Assembly: GCA_016795505.1 (NCBI GenBank)
Contig: JAEUHH010000098.1
Span: 1 to 64,000 of the forward strand
Direction of reading: 5' to 3'
Source: Verrucomicrobiales bacterium
Lineage (GTDB): Bacteria; Verrucomicrobiota; Verrucomicrobiia; Verrucomicrobiales; DEV007
Length of the DNA stretch: 64,000 nucleotides
Program-made: the position numbers and the translations under genes
The notes under the pieces: generated by a model
What the model was told of the DNA's origin: nothing
Seen by the model: only the letters and a program-made list of their open reading frames with translations
Databases searched by the model: none
Part shown: positions 33,531 through 41,991 of the stretch, in pieces
Layout of the letters: every line of letters starts with the position of its first letter
How positions within the stretch are numbered: the first letter of the stretch is position 1

Positions 33531-35900
33531 ATGAAGCCAATCCAATCCATCCTCCTCGTTCTCTGCTTCGCCGCGGCCATCAATGCTTCGGCGCAGGGAG
33601 TCAAAGTAGCCACTCAACTGGCCGTCCCGAATTCGCCAGCCTATGAGCAGGCTGCCGCCACCCTGAGGATGGCTCCGCCGCGGCAGTACGACTTTCAGAA
33701 AGCCAAGATGACCGAGGTCATGCAGCTCATGGCGCTCGATTCCGGCATTTCCTTCTTCGGCCTGCCCGAGGGAGCCACCGGGGCCGACCGGCTGGTCACG
33801 TTCTCGATCAATGCCAGCCCCTTCACCGCTTTGGAGACCCTGGCCAAGGCCAACGGCATCTCGCTCATCGTCGAAAACGGCATCTGGTACATCCGCCCCG
33901 CCGATGATCGGGAGCTGGTCGGCCGGATCTATGAGATCAGCTACAACGCCCAGGAAATGGTCAAGAAAAACGACCAGGGTGGCGGCTCTCTCACCGGGCA
34001 GTCCGGGATGGGCGGAGGGTCCGGCACGGGCGGCATCGGCATGAGCCTGCAGGGGCCGCCGGATTTCTTTGTCACGGAGCCGAGCCGGCTGCTGGAAGAC
34101 ATCAGAGGCATCCTGGACATCCCGACCACGGGACGGAATGCGACTTTTGCCCCGGTGGGGTCGGTCGATACCGTCGGCCAGTTGTCGCTCGGTGGATTGC
34201 AGGCTCAACCCGACATTTTCGTGCGCACCGGCCAGAACGGTGGTGCCCCGGGCGCCAATGGCACCGCCGACGGCTCCGGCTCCGGCAATCAGGCCAAAGT
34301 GATCTGGAACTCGGATTCCAATTCCCTCTATGTCGTCGCCACGCGGCAGCAGCATCAATGGATCGAGGGCTACCTGGCCGCCGCCGACAAGCCGCAGCCC
34401 CTCGTCGCAGTCGAAGTGAAGTTCCTCGAAATGAGCAAGGACCCCGAGTCCGAACTCGGCATCGACTGGACCGGCACACTCAGCGGCGGCTGGGGCGCCA
34501 CGGTCGAAGGCGTCGACGGATCGATCTCCAGCCCGATCAATCTCGACAGGGTGGGGGACTACACGCTGCCCACCGCCATTCTCAGCTATGATGACGTGAA
34601 CGTGCGGCTCCGGGCCCTGTTCAGCGACCGGCGCAACCGCAGCGTGTCCTACCCGCGCATGCTCACCCTGGACAATCGCGAAGTCAGCTTCCGCTCCGTG
34701 CGGAACATCCCGGTGCTCTCCTCGCAGGCCTCCACCAGCCTCGGCGCCGGCGCCACGGAGACGAACTCCGTCGAGTACGTTCCGATCGGCACCGTGATCA
34801 ACATCCTGCCCAAGACGATGAACGACGGCAAAGTGCTGCTCAACGTCTCCCTGACCGTGTCCGACATCGTCGGCACCGAGGAGATCAATGGCAATCCCTA
34901 CCCGATCGCCTCGTCCCGCGTTTACACGGCTCCCATCACCGTCGAGAGCGGCTACACCGTCGCCATCAGCGGTCTCGATGCGGCCGAGGACGATCGCAAC
35001 GACCAGGGCGTGCCCGTGCTCGGCAAGATCCCGATCCTCGGATACGCTTTTAAATACAAGGGCGAGAGCAAATCCCGCCAACATCTCATGATGCTCATCA
35101 CGCCGACCCTGCTCAATCCCCGCGACCCGGGCGTGCACGAGCGGCCGACCATCCGCAGCCCGTGGGGCAATGCCAGTCCGCCTCCCTTCGTGCCCTTCGG
35201 CCCCGATCCGAGCCCGACCATTCCCAAGCCCGCCCAGCCCGGAGCCGCTCCGGCCCCGGCTCCCATCGTGGCTTTCTCCGAGTCCGGCCAGGCCGCCGGC
35301 GGTGCCATCCCGTCGCCGGTCGTTGCCGGGGCGGACACCGTCCAGCCCATGCCGCAGCCGGCACAAAAGCAGCCGCTGCTCTCGAAGCTCTTCAAGCGCA
35401 ACGAGGCTGCCCGCGAAGCTCCCGCCACCGTCGCCCCCGGCTTGCCGGCTTGGGAAGGATCGGCAGAAGTCACTCCCGCGGCACCTGTGGCCGTTTCGCG
35501 ACCCGCCAATGCCGTCGCTGCCGCTCCCCAGCCCAGCCCTGCGCCAGCTCCGGCATCCGCCCCGGTCATCAAGCCCGAGTCCGCTCCAGCTCCGGCCAAA
35601 GCCGGCATTCGCTGGGATGGTGGCTCGCTCGCCGGGGGCGCCTCGGCCCTGCCCGGTGCCGTGAATGAACTCCAGAATCGCCTCCAGAATCCCGCCGATC
35701 CCGAAGCCGCCGCCGATGTCGCCTCCCAGGCCAACCGTCTGCTCAGTTACATGAACGAGCTGCGCGCCGACGGCACCCTCGCGGTGGGCGGCCAGTACAG
35801 TGACGAATGGTGGACCCTGATCAAGATCAAGACTCAGGCCAATGCCATGATGCGTGGCAGCGGCACCGCCGTGGTCGAAAGCCGCGGTGACGAGGAATGA
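33531..35900 (+). CDS. Secretin (GspD/PilQ family)
   Basis: A 789-residue outer-membrane secretin. Signal peptide residues 1-22 (ending ASAQG), N-terminal domains to about 290 with a Gly-rich insert near 150-165, a second one near 235-260, and the secretin core about residues 290-530: VAVEVKFLEMSKD, SYPRMLTLDNREVSFRS, and VPVLGKIPILGYAFKYK. The last 240 residues are an unusually long Pro/Ala-rich tail with a conserved-looking end (NELRADGTLAVGGQY). The only secretin in the window, it should form the exit channel for the filament or exoproteins of the divergent operon. Its stop codon falls in a GATCGG repeat. Confidence 0.9.
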   Translation: MKPIQSILLVLCFAAAINASAQGVKVATQLAVPNSPAYEQAAATLRMAPPRQYDFQKAKMTEVMQLMALDSGISFFGLPEGATGADRLVTFSINASPFTALETLAKANGISLIVENGIWYIRPADDRELVGRIYEISYNAQEMVKKNDQGGGSLTGQSGMGGGSGTGGIGMSLQGPPDFFVTEPSRLLEDIRGILDIPTTGRNATFAPVGSVDTVGQLSLGGLQAQPDIFVRTGQNGGAPGANGTADGSGSGNQAKVIWNSDSNSLYVVATRQQHQWIEGYLAAADKPQPLVAVEVKFLEMSKDPESELGIDWTGTLSGGWGATVEGVDGSISSPINLDRVGDYTLPTAILSYDDVNVRLRALFSDRRNRSVSYPRMLTLDNREVSFRSVRNIPVLSSQASTSLGAGATETNSVEYVPIGTVINILPKTMNDGKVLLNVSLTVSDIVGTEEINGNPYPIASSRVYTAPITVESGYTVAISGLDAAEDDRNDQGVPVLGKIPILGYAFKYKGESKSRQHLMMLITPTLLNPRDPGVHERPTIRSPWGNASPPPFVPFGPDPSPTIPKPAQPGAAPAPAPIVAFSESGQAAGGAIPSPVVAGADTVQPMPQPAQKQPLLSKLFKRNEAAREAPATVAPGLPAWEGSAEVTPAAPVAVSRPANAVAAAPQPSPAPAPASAPVIKPESAPAPAKAGIRWDGGSLAGGASALPGAVNELQNRLQNPADPEAAADVASQANRLLSYMNELRADGTLAVGGQYSDEWWTLIKIKTQANAMMRGSGTAVVESRGDEE

Positions 35901-35964
35901 TCAGACCCGGTCGGATCTCCGGAGAGACAGGGTCTCATCGGAGTGACGACCCTGTCTCATCGGA
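35898..35964. repeat. GATCGG palindromic repeat, copy 4
   Basis: Starts with TGATCAGACCCGGTCGG, whose TGA is the stop codon of the secretin gene, then GAGACAGGGTCTCATCGGA and ACCCTGTCTCATCGGAA. Confidence 0.75.
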
Positions 35965-36027
35965 AAAGCCGGCGACCGCCATTCGCGACATTTGCGCCCA
36001 CCGGAGCACCGGGCGACACTCGGGGGC

Positions 36028-37467
36028 TTGAATACCCCATCCTCACCCGACTCCTACGACTTCATCGTCCTCGGTGGCGGCAGCGCCGGCTACGCCGCCG
36101 CACGCACCGCCCACTCGCTTGGCTTGCGCACGGCGGTCATCGATGGCGCCGAGACTCTGGGCGGCCTGTGCATTCTGCGTGGCTGCATGCCCAGCAAGGC
36201 GCTGATCGAGTCCGCCAACCGCGCGCGCACCATTCGCCGGGCCCCTGAATTCGGGCTCCGGGCCTCCGGCTTCGAAGTGCGGGGCGACGAGATCGTGGCG
36301 CGGAAACGGGCGCTGATCGACGATTTCGCCGGATACCGCCAGGGACAGCTCGCCGACGGCCGCTTTGACCTGATTCGAGGCCGGGCGCAGTTCGAAAGCC
36401 CTCGGGAAGTGATCGTCACCACCCGCGACGGGGCGGGGGATCGGCGCATCCGCTTTGACAGCGCCTGCATCGCGACGGGATCGGTCATTCAGCGACTCGA
36501 CCTGCCCGGCTTGGACGGCTCCGGCTACTGGACCAGTGACGACGCGCTGGAGGCGACCGAGATCCCGCCGTCGATCATCGTGCTGGGCGGCGGGGCCATC
36601 GCTCTGGAGATGGCGTGTTACTTCGAGGGGCTCGGCAGTGAAGTCACGGTCATCCAGCGCAGCGCCCACGTCCTCACCGGCACCGACCCCGATGTGGCCG
36701 GCGCGCTGGAGGTGGCGCTGCGGGCGAAGCCCGGCCTGACCCTGCATACCGGCACCCGACTGGAGCGGGTGGAAAAATGCGCCGCCGATGGCGAGTTCGT
36801 CGTGCATTACCAGATGGACGGCCGGCCGAATGTGGCCAAAGCCAGCCGCCTGCTCCTCGCCCTGGGCCGTCGCCCCGCCCTCGATGGGCTCGCGCTCGAC
36901 CGGGCCGGCGTCGATCTGGACGCCGATGGCCGGCGCATCGCCGTCGATGAGTGGATGGCGACCTCGCAGGGCCACATTTTTGCTGCCGGCGACGTGTGCA
37001 GCCGGGTGGAGGTCGTGCATGTGGCCATCCAGCAGGGCGAGATCGCCGCCCGCGAGGCCGCCCGGCGACTGGGACGTCCGGTGATCCCGGCGCCCAAGCC
37101 GATGGATTACCGGCTCAAGTTGTTCGGCGTGTTCACCGACCCGCAGGTGGCCACCGTGGGCCTGAGCGAGGCCGAAGCCGCCGCCGCAGGCCGGGCGGTC
37201 GTCTCTGCCAGCTATCCCTTTGACGATCACGGCAAGTCGATGGTCATGGGCGAGACCCACGGATTGGTCAAACTCATCGCCGACGCCCAAACCAAGGAGT
37301 TGCTCGGTGGCGCCGCGGTGGGTCCGGAGGCGGCCGAAATCATCCACGAGATCGCCGTCGCGCTCCATTTCCGCTCCACGGCGGCGGAGTTTCTGGAGAT
37401 TCCGCATTATCACCCGACTTTGAGCGAAATTTGGACCTATCCGGCAGAGGAAATCTTGGATTTATGA
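36028..37467 (+). CDS. FAD-dependent pyridine nucleotide-disulfide oxidoreductase (LPD/MerA-like)
   Basis: A 479-residue flavoprotein. FAD loop FIVLGGGSAGYAAAR; redox-active disulfide GGLCILRGCMPSKAL (Cys-x4-Cys near residues 46 and 51); NAD(P) loop IIVLGGGAIALEMA; second FAD contact HIFAAGDVCS; and the C-terminal His-Glu pair in HYHPTLSE of the dimer interface. These fit dihydrolipoamide dehydrogenase, mercuric reductase or soluble transhydrogenase-like enzymes. No lipoyl or heavy-metal domain is fused, and no 2-oxoacid dehydrogenase or mer gene is near, so the substrate is open. TTG 36028 is the start nearest the fold; TTG 35992 is an alternative. Confidence 0.85.
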   Translation: MNTPSSPDSYDFIVLGGGSAGYAAARTAHSLGLRTAVIDGAETLGGLCILRGCMPSKALIESANRARTIRRAPEFGLRASGFEVRGDEIVARKRALIDDFAGYRQGQLADGRFDLIRGRAQFESPREVIVTTRDGAGDRRIRFDSACIATGSVIQRLDLPGLDGSGYWTSDDALEATEIPPSIIVLGGGAIALEMACYFEGLGSEVTVIQRSAHVLTGTDPDVAGALEVALRAKPGLTLHTGTRLERVEKCAADGEFVVHYQMDGRPNVAKASRLLLALGRRPALDGLALDRAGVDLDADGRRIAVDEWMATSQGHIFAAGDVCSRVEVVHVAIQQGEIAAREAARRLGRPVIPAPKPMDYRLKLFGVFTDPQVATVGLSEAEAAAAGRAVVSASYPFDDHGKSMVMGETHGLVKLIADAQTKELLGGAAVGPEAAEIIHEIAVALHFRSTAAEFLEIPHYHPTLSEIWTYPAEEILDL

Positions 37468-37504
37468 TCAGAATAAAAGTTAACGCCAAATGCGGATCAT
37501 TTGT

Positions 37505-37538
37505 TTTGACTTGATCCGCAAAAATTGATAATTTTTGC
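37505..37538 (+). promoter_or_regulatory. Promoter and palindrome before the bactofilin gene
   Basis: TTTGAC (37505-37510), 16 bp, then GATAAT (37527-37532). The -10 lies in a perfect palindrome with arms GCAAAAATT and AATTTTTGC around GAT. The GTG start at 37542 is only 10 bp after the -10, so the transcript would be leaderless or the true start is later. Confidence 0.6.
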
Positions 37539-37541
37539 GCT

Positions 37542-38117
37542 GTGCTAAAGCAAATCATCAATCAAGACCCGTCCGACCCGTCGAAAAAAGACTCGGCGGC
37601 CACCCCCTTTGGCGGTGGCAACAAGGACATCACCCCTGCGAAATCTGCACCTCTGTCTTCCTCCAAAATGAACGCCAGCAAGAATATCCTATCCAATGAT
37701 GTTGAGATCAAAGGCACTTTGAAGTTCGCCAATGATCTGATCATCGACGGCCGGATCGAAGGCGAGATCATGTCCGAGGGTGATCTGACGGTTGGAGAGA
37801 ATGCGAACCTCAAAGCCGACATCCGCACCCGATCGGTGACGGTGTTCGGCAAGGTCCACGGCAATATCTACGTCACCGACCGGTGCGAGTTGAAGCAGAA
37901 CGCGGAACTCCACGGCGATGTCACCGCCGGCAAACTCGCCATTGAGGAGGGAGCCACCTTCATGGGTTCGTCCACCGTCGGTGCGGCAGCCCGCAATCAG
38001 GCGAAGCCGGGGGCGTCCGGTTCATCGTCGGCTCCGGCCGGCAGTCCAGCCCCGGCTGCCGCCGGTGGCAATCCGCCCGCCGGTGGCGGTGGCGCGCCGT
38101 CCGACCAATCGAAGTGA
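37542..38117 (+). CDS. Bactofilin
   Basis: A 191-residue polymer-forming cytoskeletal protein. The beta-helical bactofilin core is at residues about 48-145 (ILSNDVEIKGTLKFANDLII, DGRIEGEIMSEGDLTVGENA, SVTVFGKVHGNIYVTDRCEL), flanked by a Ser/Lys-rich N-terminal tail and a Gly/Ala/Pro C-terminal tail, as usual. GTG 37542 is the annotated start; ATG 37668 would begin just before the core and leaves a normal leader after the promoter. Bactofilins scaffold cell-shape or pilus-related proteins. A perfect terminator follows, and a second bactofilin gene comes next. Confidence 0.9.
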   Translation: MLKQIINQDPSDPSKKDSAATPFGGGNKDITPAKSAPLSSSKMNASKNILSNDVEIKGTLKFANDLIIDGRIEGEIMSEGDLTVGENANLKADIRTRSVTVFGKVHGNIYVTDRCELKQNAELHGDVTAGKLAIEEGATFMGSSTVGAAARNQAKPGASGSSSAPAGSPAPAAAGGNPPAGGGGAPSDQSK

Positions 38118-38182
38118 GTTGATCACCGATTGCAGGCCGTCCTCCGGCTTCCCAACTGGTGAAAGACCGACTGCTTTTCCCG

Positions 38183-38218
38183 GGCGCGCCCAGTCGTATG
38201 GGCGCGCCTTTGTTTTTT
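38183..38218 (+). terminator. Rho-independent terminator after bactofilin
   Basis: GGCGCGCCC and GGGCGCGCC pair perfectly around an eight-base loop and are followed by TTTGTTTTTT. Confidence 0.9.
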
Positions 38219-38251
38219 CCCTGACAACCATCGTTTCCCGCATTTCCCGCC

Positions 38252-39484
38252 GTGTTCGGATCCTTCAGCCAGCGCCGCCGCCAGATCCAGGTGAACTGCC
38301 CGGCCTGTGGTCATGAGCAGACCGAGCCGGGCCTGGCCGTGTCGAGCTTTTGCCGGTCCTGCGGCCAGCATTTCCGCATCGAAAAAGGCGTGGCCATCCT
38401 GCCGCCCGGCATCCGGCCATCCGGCATCGTGCCTGTCTCCGAGCCCGAGGAGACGCGGTCCCTGGGACTCGCGGAGACGATTCGCGCCCGCACGGGGGGG
38501 AGCGTTCCGACTTCATCAGCAGATGGTGAGGCCTCCGGACAGACCTGGCTCAAAGGTGCCCGCGATCGCCGGCAGGAGACCAAGCGCGAACAGTCGACCG
38601 CCACGGCGGGCAAGAAGAACCGCTCCAAAAAAGGCGGAAAACGCGACTCTCAACCCGCCGAGCCGGTGGCTGCCGCGCCGTCGACCGCACCCGCGGAGGA
38701 TCTCGCCGGACCGGATGCCGATCCATTGGCCAATCTGGGAAAGGATGCCCAACCAGCCGAAGCCTTGAAGCATGGCAGCATGAGCGCGATGCTCGGCGGT
38801 GTCATCGAGCGCCTGGCCTCTGGAGCCGGTCCCGAGACTGAGGAAAGCCAGACTTTCCGGCCGAAATTGCCCCCCGGCTTCCAGCCCGTCGAGCCGCGCC
38901 GCCGCGGGGCTGCCCAGACGCGTCCGGTGCGGTGCTTCGAGTGCAATCACCTCCAGCTGGTGCCTCTGGTGGCCACGTCCACGCAGTGTGCCCGGTGCAG
39001 CATCTACATCAGCCTCGTCGATCATGTCATCACCGGGCCATGGTCGCAGAATATCCGCACCCGGGGCAACGTGACGGTGAAGCGACGGGGAAACGTGTCC
39101 GGCTGCGACATCGCCTGCCACAATCTGGAAGTCGAGGGCAAGATCAATGCCTCGGTCGATTGCTCCGGCGATGCGGTCTTTCGTAATTCGGGCCGGGTGA
39201 TGGGCAGTATGCACTGTCGTCATCTGGAGGTGGCGAAGAAGTGCGATGTCATTTTCCCCCAGGGCGTCATGACCGAATCCGCCGACATCGAGGGCACCGT
39301 GCTCGGCAACATCACCTGCTCCGGCACCATCCGCATCCACAAGACCGGCCGGGTCGAGGGCAATGCCACCGCCCGGTCCGTCGATCTCAAGGACGGTGGC
39401 GTCCTCTCCGGCCGCATGTCGATCCAGCCGAACATCGATGTCACCCTGCCGGAGAAAAAAGGCTATCTCCGCGACGACGATTGA
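38252..39484 (+). CDS. Zinc-ribbon bactofilin fusion protein
   Basis: A 410-residue protein. An N-terminal zinc ribbon uses C16, C19, C34 and C37 (CPAC...CRSC). A charged linker (residues 60-220) contains a Lys/Arg stretch. A second ribbon, CFECNHLQLV...CARCS, lies near residues 229-250, and the C-terminal 150 residues repeat the bactofilin beta-helix: NIRTRGNVTVKRRGNVSGCD, VEGKINASVDCSGDAVFRN, ESADIEGTVLGNITCSGTI and VDLKDGGVLSGRM. The start is GTG 38252, 34 bp after the terminator. The ribbons could bind a client or nucleic acid, or sense metal; function is unknown. Confidence 0.8.
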   Translation: MFGSFSQRRRQIQVNCPACGHEQTEPGLAVSSFCRSCGQHFRIEKGVAILPPGIRPSGIVPVSEPEETRSLGLAETIRARTGGSVPTSSADGEASGQTWLKGARDRRQETKREQSTATAGKKNRSKKGGKRDSQPAEPVAAAPSTAPAEDLAGPDADPLANLGKDAQPAEALKHGSMSAMLGGVIERLASGAGPETEESQTFRPKLPPGFQPVEPRRRGAAQTRPVRCFECNHLQLVPLVATSTQCARCSIYISLVDHVITGPWSQNIRTRGNVTVKRRGNVSGCDIACHNLEVEGKINASVDCSGDAVFRNSGRVMGSMHCRHLEVAKKCDVIFPQGVMTESADIEGTVLGNITCSGTIRIHKTGRVEGNATARSVDLKDGGVLSGRMSIQPNIDVTLPEKKGYLRDDD

Positions 39485-39550
39485 GCGGGGCGCGGCCGTC
39501 GCCGGTCGCGGCGTTTGACAAGCCGGTCTGCTTGGCGTTGTCTCACTCAG

Positions 39551-40495
39551 ATGCCCACCACCCTCCCCAGCACCGACTTGCGCGAGGAGATCCTCGCGCT
39601 GAAAAAGGAACGCAACGCCGTCATCCTCGCCCACAACTATCAGTCCGGCGACATCCAGGATCTCGCGGACTACGTCGGTGACTCCCTCGGGCTGTCCTAC
39701 CGCGCCAAGGAGACCGATGCCGACGTGATCGCCTTTTGCGGCGTGCATTTCATGGCCGAGACGGCCAAGATCGTGAATCCGCACAAGACCGTCGTCCTGC
39801 CCGACCGGGATGCCGGATGCTCGCTGGAGCAGAGCTGTCCCGCCGATGAACTGGAGGGATTTCTCCGCGAGAATGCCGACCGGAACTACTACGTGATCGC
39901 CTACATCAACTGCTCCGCCGGGGTGAAGGCGCTCAGCGACGTCATCTGCACCAGCGGCAATGCCGTGCGCATCGTCGAAGCCGCCCCGGACGACCGGCCC
40001 ATCCTGTTCGTGCCCGATCAGAATCTCGGCGAGTGGGTCATGTCCCAGACCGGCCGCGAGATGGACCTGTGGCAGGGGGCGTGCTACGTCCACGTCGAGT
40101 TCACCCGCGAAAGCATCGCCCGCATCAAGGCGCAGCATCCCGACGCCGTCGTCGTCGCGCATCCCGAATGCACCTCAGCCGTCCGTCTGCTCGCCGACGA
40201 GGTGTGCTCGACGGAGAAAATGGTGCATTTCTGCCGCGACACCCCGGCGCAGAACATCATCGTCGTCACCGAGTCGGGCATGCTGCACCGCCTGCGCAAG
40301 GAGGCGCCGGGCAAGAATCTCATCGCCGGTCCCACCGACCGCTGCGCCTGCGCAGACTGTCGCTACATGAAGATGAACACGCTGGAGAAACTCTATCGCT
40401 GCCTGCGCGACCTCACCCCCGAGATCGTGATGCCCGAGGAGATCCGGCGCCGGGCCGAGGCGCCCATCCTGCGCATGCTGGAGCTGAGCCGCTGA
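39551..40495 (+). CDS. nadA: Quinolinate synthase A
   Basis: A 314-residue enzyme condensing iminoaspartate with DHAP to quinolinate for NAD synthesis, using a 4Fe-4S cluster. Family motifs: VILAHNYQSGDIQDLADYVG, GVHFMAETAKI, INCSAGVKALSD, HPECT and the C-terminal CACADCRYMKMNTLEKLY. Cluster cysteines are in the INCSAG, HPEC and DRCAC segments. ATG 39551 restores the usual short N terminus; TTGACA at 39515-39520 could be its -35 box. nadB and nadC are not in the window. Confidence 0.95.
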   Translation: MPTTLPSTDLREEILALKKERNAVILAHNYQSGDIQDLADYVGDSLGLSYRAKETDADVIAFCGVHFMAETAKIVNPHKTVVLPDRDAGCSLEQSCPADELEGFLRENADRNYYVIAYINCSAGVKALSDVICTSGNAVRIVEAAPDDRPILFVPDQNLGEWVMSQTGREMDLWQGACYVHVEFTRESIARIKAQHPDAVVVAHPECTSAVRLLADEVCSTEKMVHFCRDTPAQNIIVVTESGMLHRLRKEAPGKNLIAGPTDRCACADCRYMKMNTLEKLYRCLRDLTPEIVMPEEIRRRAEAPILRMLELSR

Positions 40496-40565
40496 GTCAC
40501 CACGCCGGCGCAGAGTTTCGCAATTCCTGCGCGGTGCCCGGTGCGCCGGTGGGGCAGGATGTGAG

Positions 40566-40985
40566 ATGAGAAAAAACCAGTCCATCTCCCACATCATGAC
40601 CGCGGCTCCGATCACCGTGCACCACGGCGAGCCGATTTCGCAGATCCGCCGCATTTTTCAGGAACATCGGCTGCATCACCTGCCGGTGGTGAATGGTGAT
40701 GAACTCGTCGGCATGATCAGTTGGACCGACCTGATGCGCTTCAGCTACGGCGATGCCTTCGGCGAGGATACCCGCGCAGTCGATGCCACCCTCGATCACA
40801 CCCACAAACTCGAGGACCTGATGAGCACCAGTCCCGTCACCATCGACGTGAATGCCGGCATCCGCGATGCCGCCCAGATCCTCGCCGATGCCGATTTCCA
40901 CGCCCTGCCCGTCGTCGATGGCAAAAAGCTCGTCGGCATCGTGACGAGCCGGGACCTGATCCGGTTCCTCCTCGACCTGTTCTGA
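40566..40985 (+). CDS. CBS-domain pair protein
   Basis: A 139-residue protein made of two CBS domains (residues about 8-65 and 75-135). Motifs: ISHIMTAAPITVHHGEPISQI, LPVVNGDELVGMISWTDLMRF and LPVVDGKKLVGIVTSRDLI. CBS pairs bind adenosyl ligands such as AMP or ATP and regulate a partner; as a free module it may act on nearby NAD synthesis or on a distant enzyme. It follows nadA by 70 bp on the same strand. Confidence 0.9.
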   Translation: MRKNQSISHIMTAAPITVHHGEPISQIRRIFQEHRLHHLPVVNGDELVGMISWTDLMRFSYGDAFGEDTRAVDATLDHTHKLEDLMSTSPVTIDVNAGIRDAAQILADADFHALPVVDGKKLVGIVTSRDLIRFLLDLF

Positions 40986-41002
40986 GCCGGCTTCGGGCGG
41001 TT

Positions 41003-41052
41003 TTCCGATCGAACAGGGTATCATCTCCGATCCTACCCTGTTTGATCGGAAA
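41003..41052. repeat. GATCGG palindromic repeat, copy 5 (best palindrome)
   Basis: TTCCGATC, then ACAGGGT on the left; ACCCTG, then TTTGATCGGAA on the right; the middle is ATCATCTCCGATCCT. The arms are nearly perfect inverted repeats. It sits between convergent genes (CBS protein and sigma factor). Confidence 0.85.
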
Positions 41053-41058
41053 TCGGCA

Positions 41059-41766
41059 TCAGTCGATCCGGTCCATCACCGAGGCGATTTCCTTTTTCAG
41101 CAGACCGCCGACGCGGTGCTTGGCCAGATAGACCTGGGCCATGCTGACGCCGAGTTCGCGCTTCACGCGATCGGCCTCCCAGCCTTTCATCACGTAGGCG
41201 TCGAAAATCTGGAATTGTTTGGGGGAGACCTTGAGCTTCACCTTGTCCAGCGCGACACGGGTCAGGTTGGCTTTCCACTCGGCGTCCCAGAGCCGCTCCA
41301 GGGGATCGCCGTTTTCATCCTCGATCCGCTCGATGGTGGCGGTGTCGCGCGCCTCGCCGTCGGAGCCGCGGCTGCCGCCGGATTGATGCCGGGCGGCCGG
41401 GTTACGCAGTTTCTTGCGGTGCTGGTCGGCGATGCGCCAACGGGTTACGTTCATGAGCCAGGTCTTGAAGGAGCCCTTGGCGGGGTCGTATTTCTGGCCC
41501 GATCGCCACTGCTTGGCGATGGTCAGCACGGTCTCCTGCACGGCATCCATGGCCTCGTCGCGGCCGAGCCCGGCTTTCACCGAGACGCTGTAGATGAGGC
41601 GCCAGTAGGTCTGGTAAAATTCATCCCAGGTCCGCTGGTCCTCCCAGTCGGCCAGACGGTCGATCAGGCTCATCCGGGTGCGGTCGTAGACGCGCCGCAG
41701 GTCGGGTTCGGCGGCATCGGCATTGTCGGCGTCGGACATGGCGGGGGAGGGGGCAGTGAGTGTCAT
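41059..41766 (-). CDS. ECF-type RNA polymerase sigma factor
   Basis: A 235-residue sigma-70 family protein. Region 2 includes WDEFYQTYWRLIYSVSVKAG and the RDEAMDAVQETVLTIAKQW motif; the GSFKTWLMNVTRWRIADQHRK segment is at the core-binding and -10 contact region, and region 4 ends VSMAQVYLAKHRVGGLLKKE. Start ATG 41766 or 41739 is equally likely. It is divergent from the alpha-2-macroglobulin gene across 225 bp; autoregulation or control of the a2M/pbpC pair is possible but no anti-sigma factor is adjacent. Confidence 0.85.
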   Translation of the reverse strand: MTLTAPSPAMSDADNADAAEPDLRRVYDRTRMSLIDRLADWEDQRTWDEFYQTYWRLIYSVSVKAGLGRDEAMDAVQETVLTIAKQWRSGQKYDPAKGSFKTWLMNVTRWRIADQHRKKLRNPAARHQSGGSRGSDGEARDTATIERIEDENGDPLERLWDAEWKANLTRVALDKVKLKVSPKQFQIFDAYVMKGWEADRVKRELGVSMAQVYLAKHRVGGLLKKEIASVMDRID

Positions 41767-41991
41767 GGACGCCGGATACGACGGGCCGGTGACGATCCTA
41801 TCACGATTTTTCTGCCCGGCGGGGCATTTTTCTGGCAGAATGTCGCAAGAAATCAGCATGAATGGGCGTAATTAACGTCCATAGAGAGGTGCCGGGGCCG
41901 ATTGTGGAACCGATCCCGCGCACTTTCTCGGTCGATCACTGATCGCCCCGGTCTTTTTCGCCCCGGGGCGGAGACTCCCTGCACACCTGTC

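Noticed and set aside
33513-35366. A 617-codon minus-strand frame opposite the secretin
   Set aside because: It is antisense to a well-supported secretin and shows only codon-shadow composition.
41805-41835. TGCCC/GGGGCA hairpin with T run near the sigma factor start as a terminator
   Set aside because: No gene on the plus strand ends before it, and the arms are short; it may be chance.
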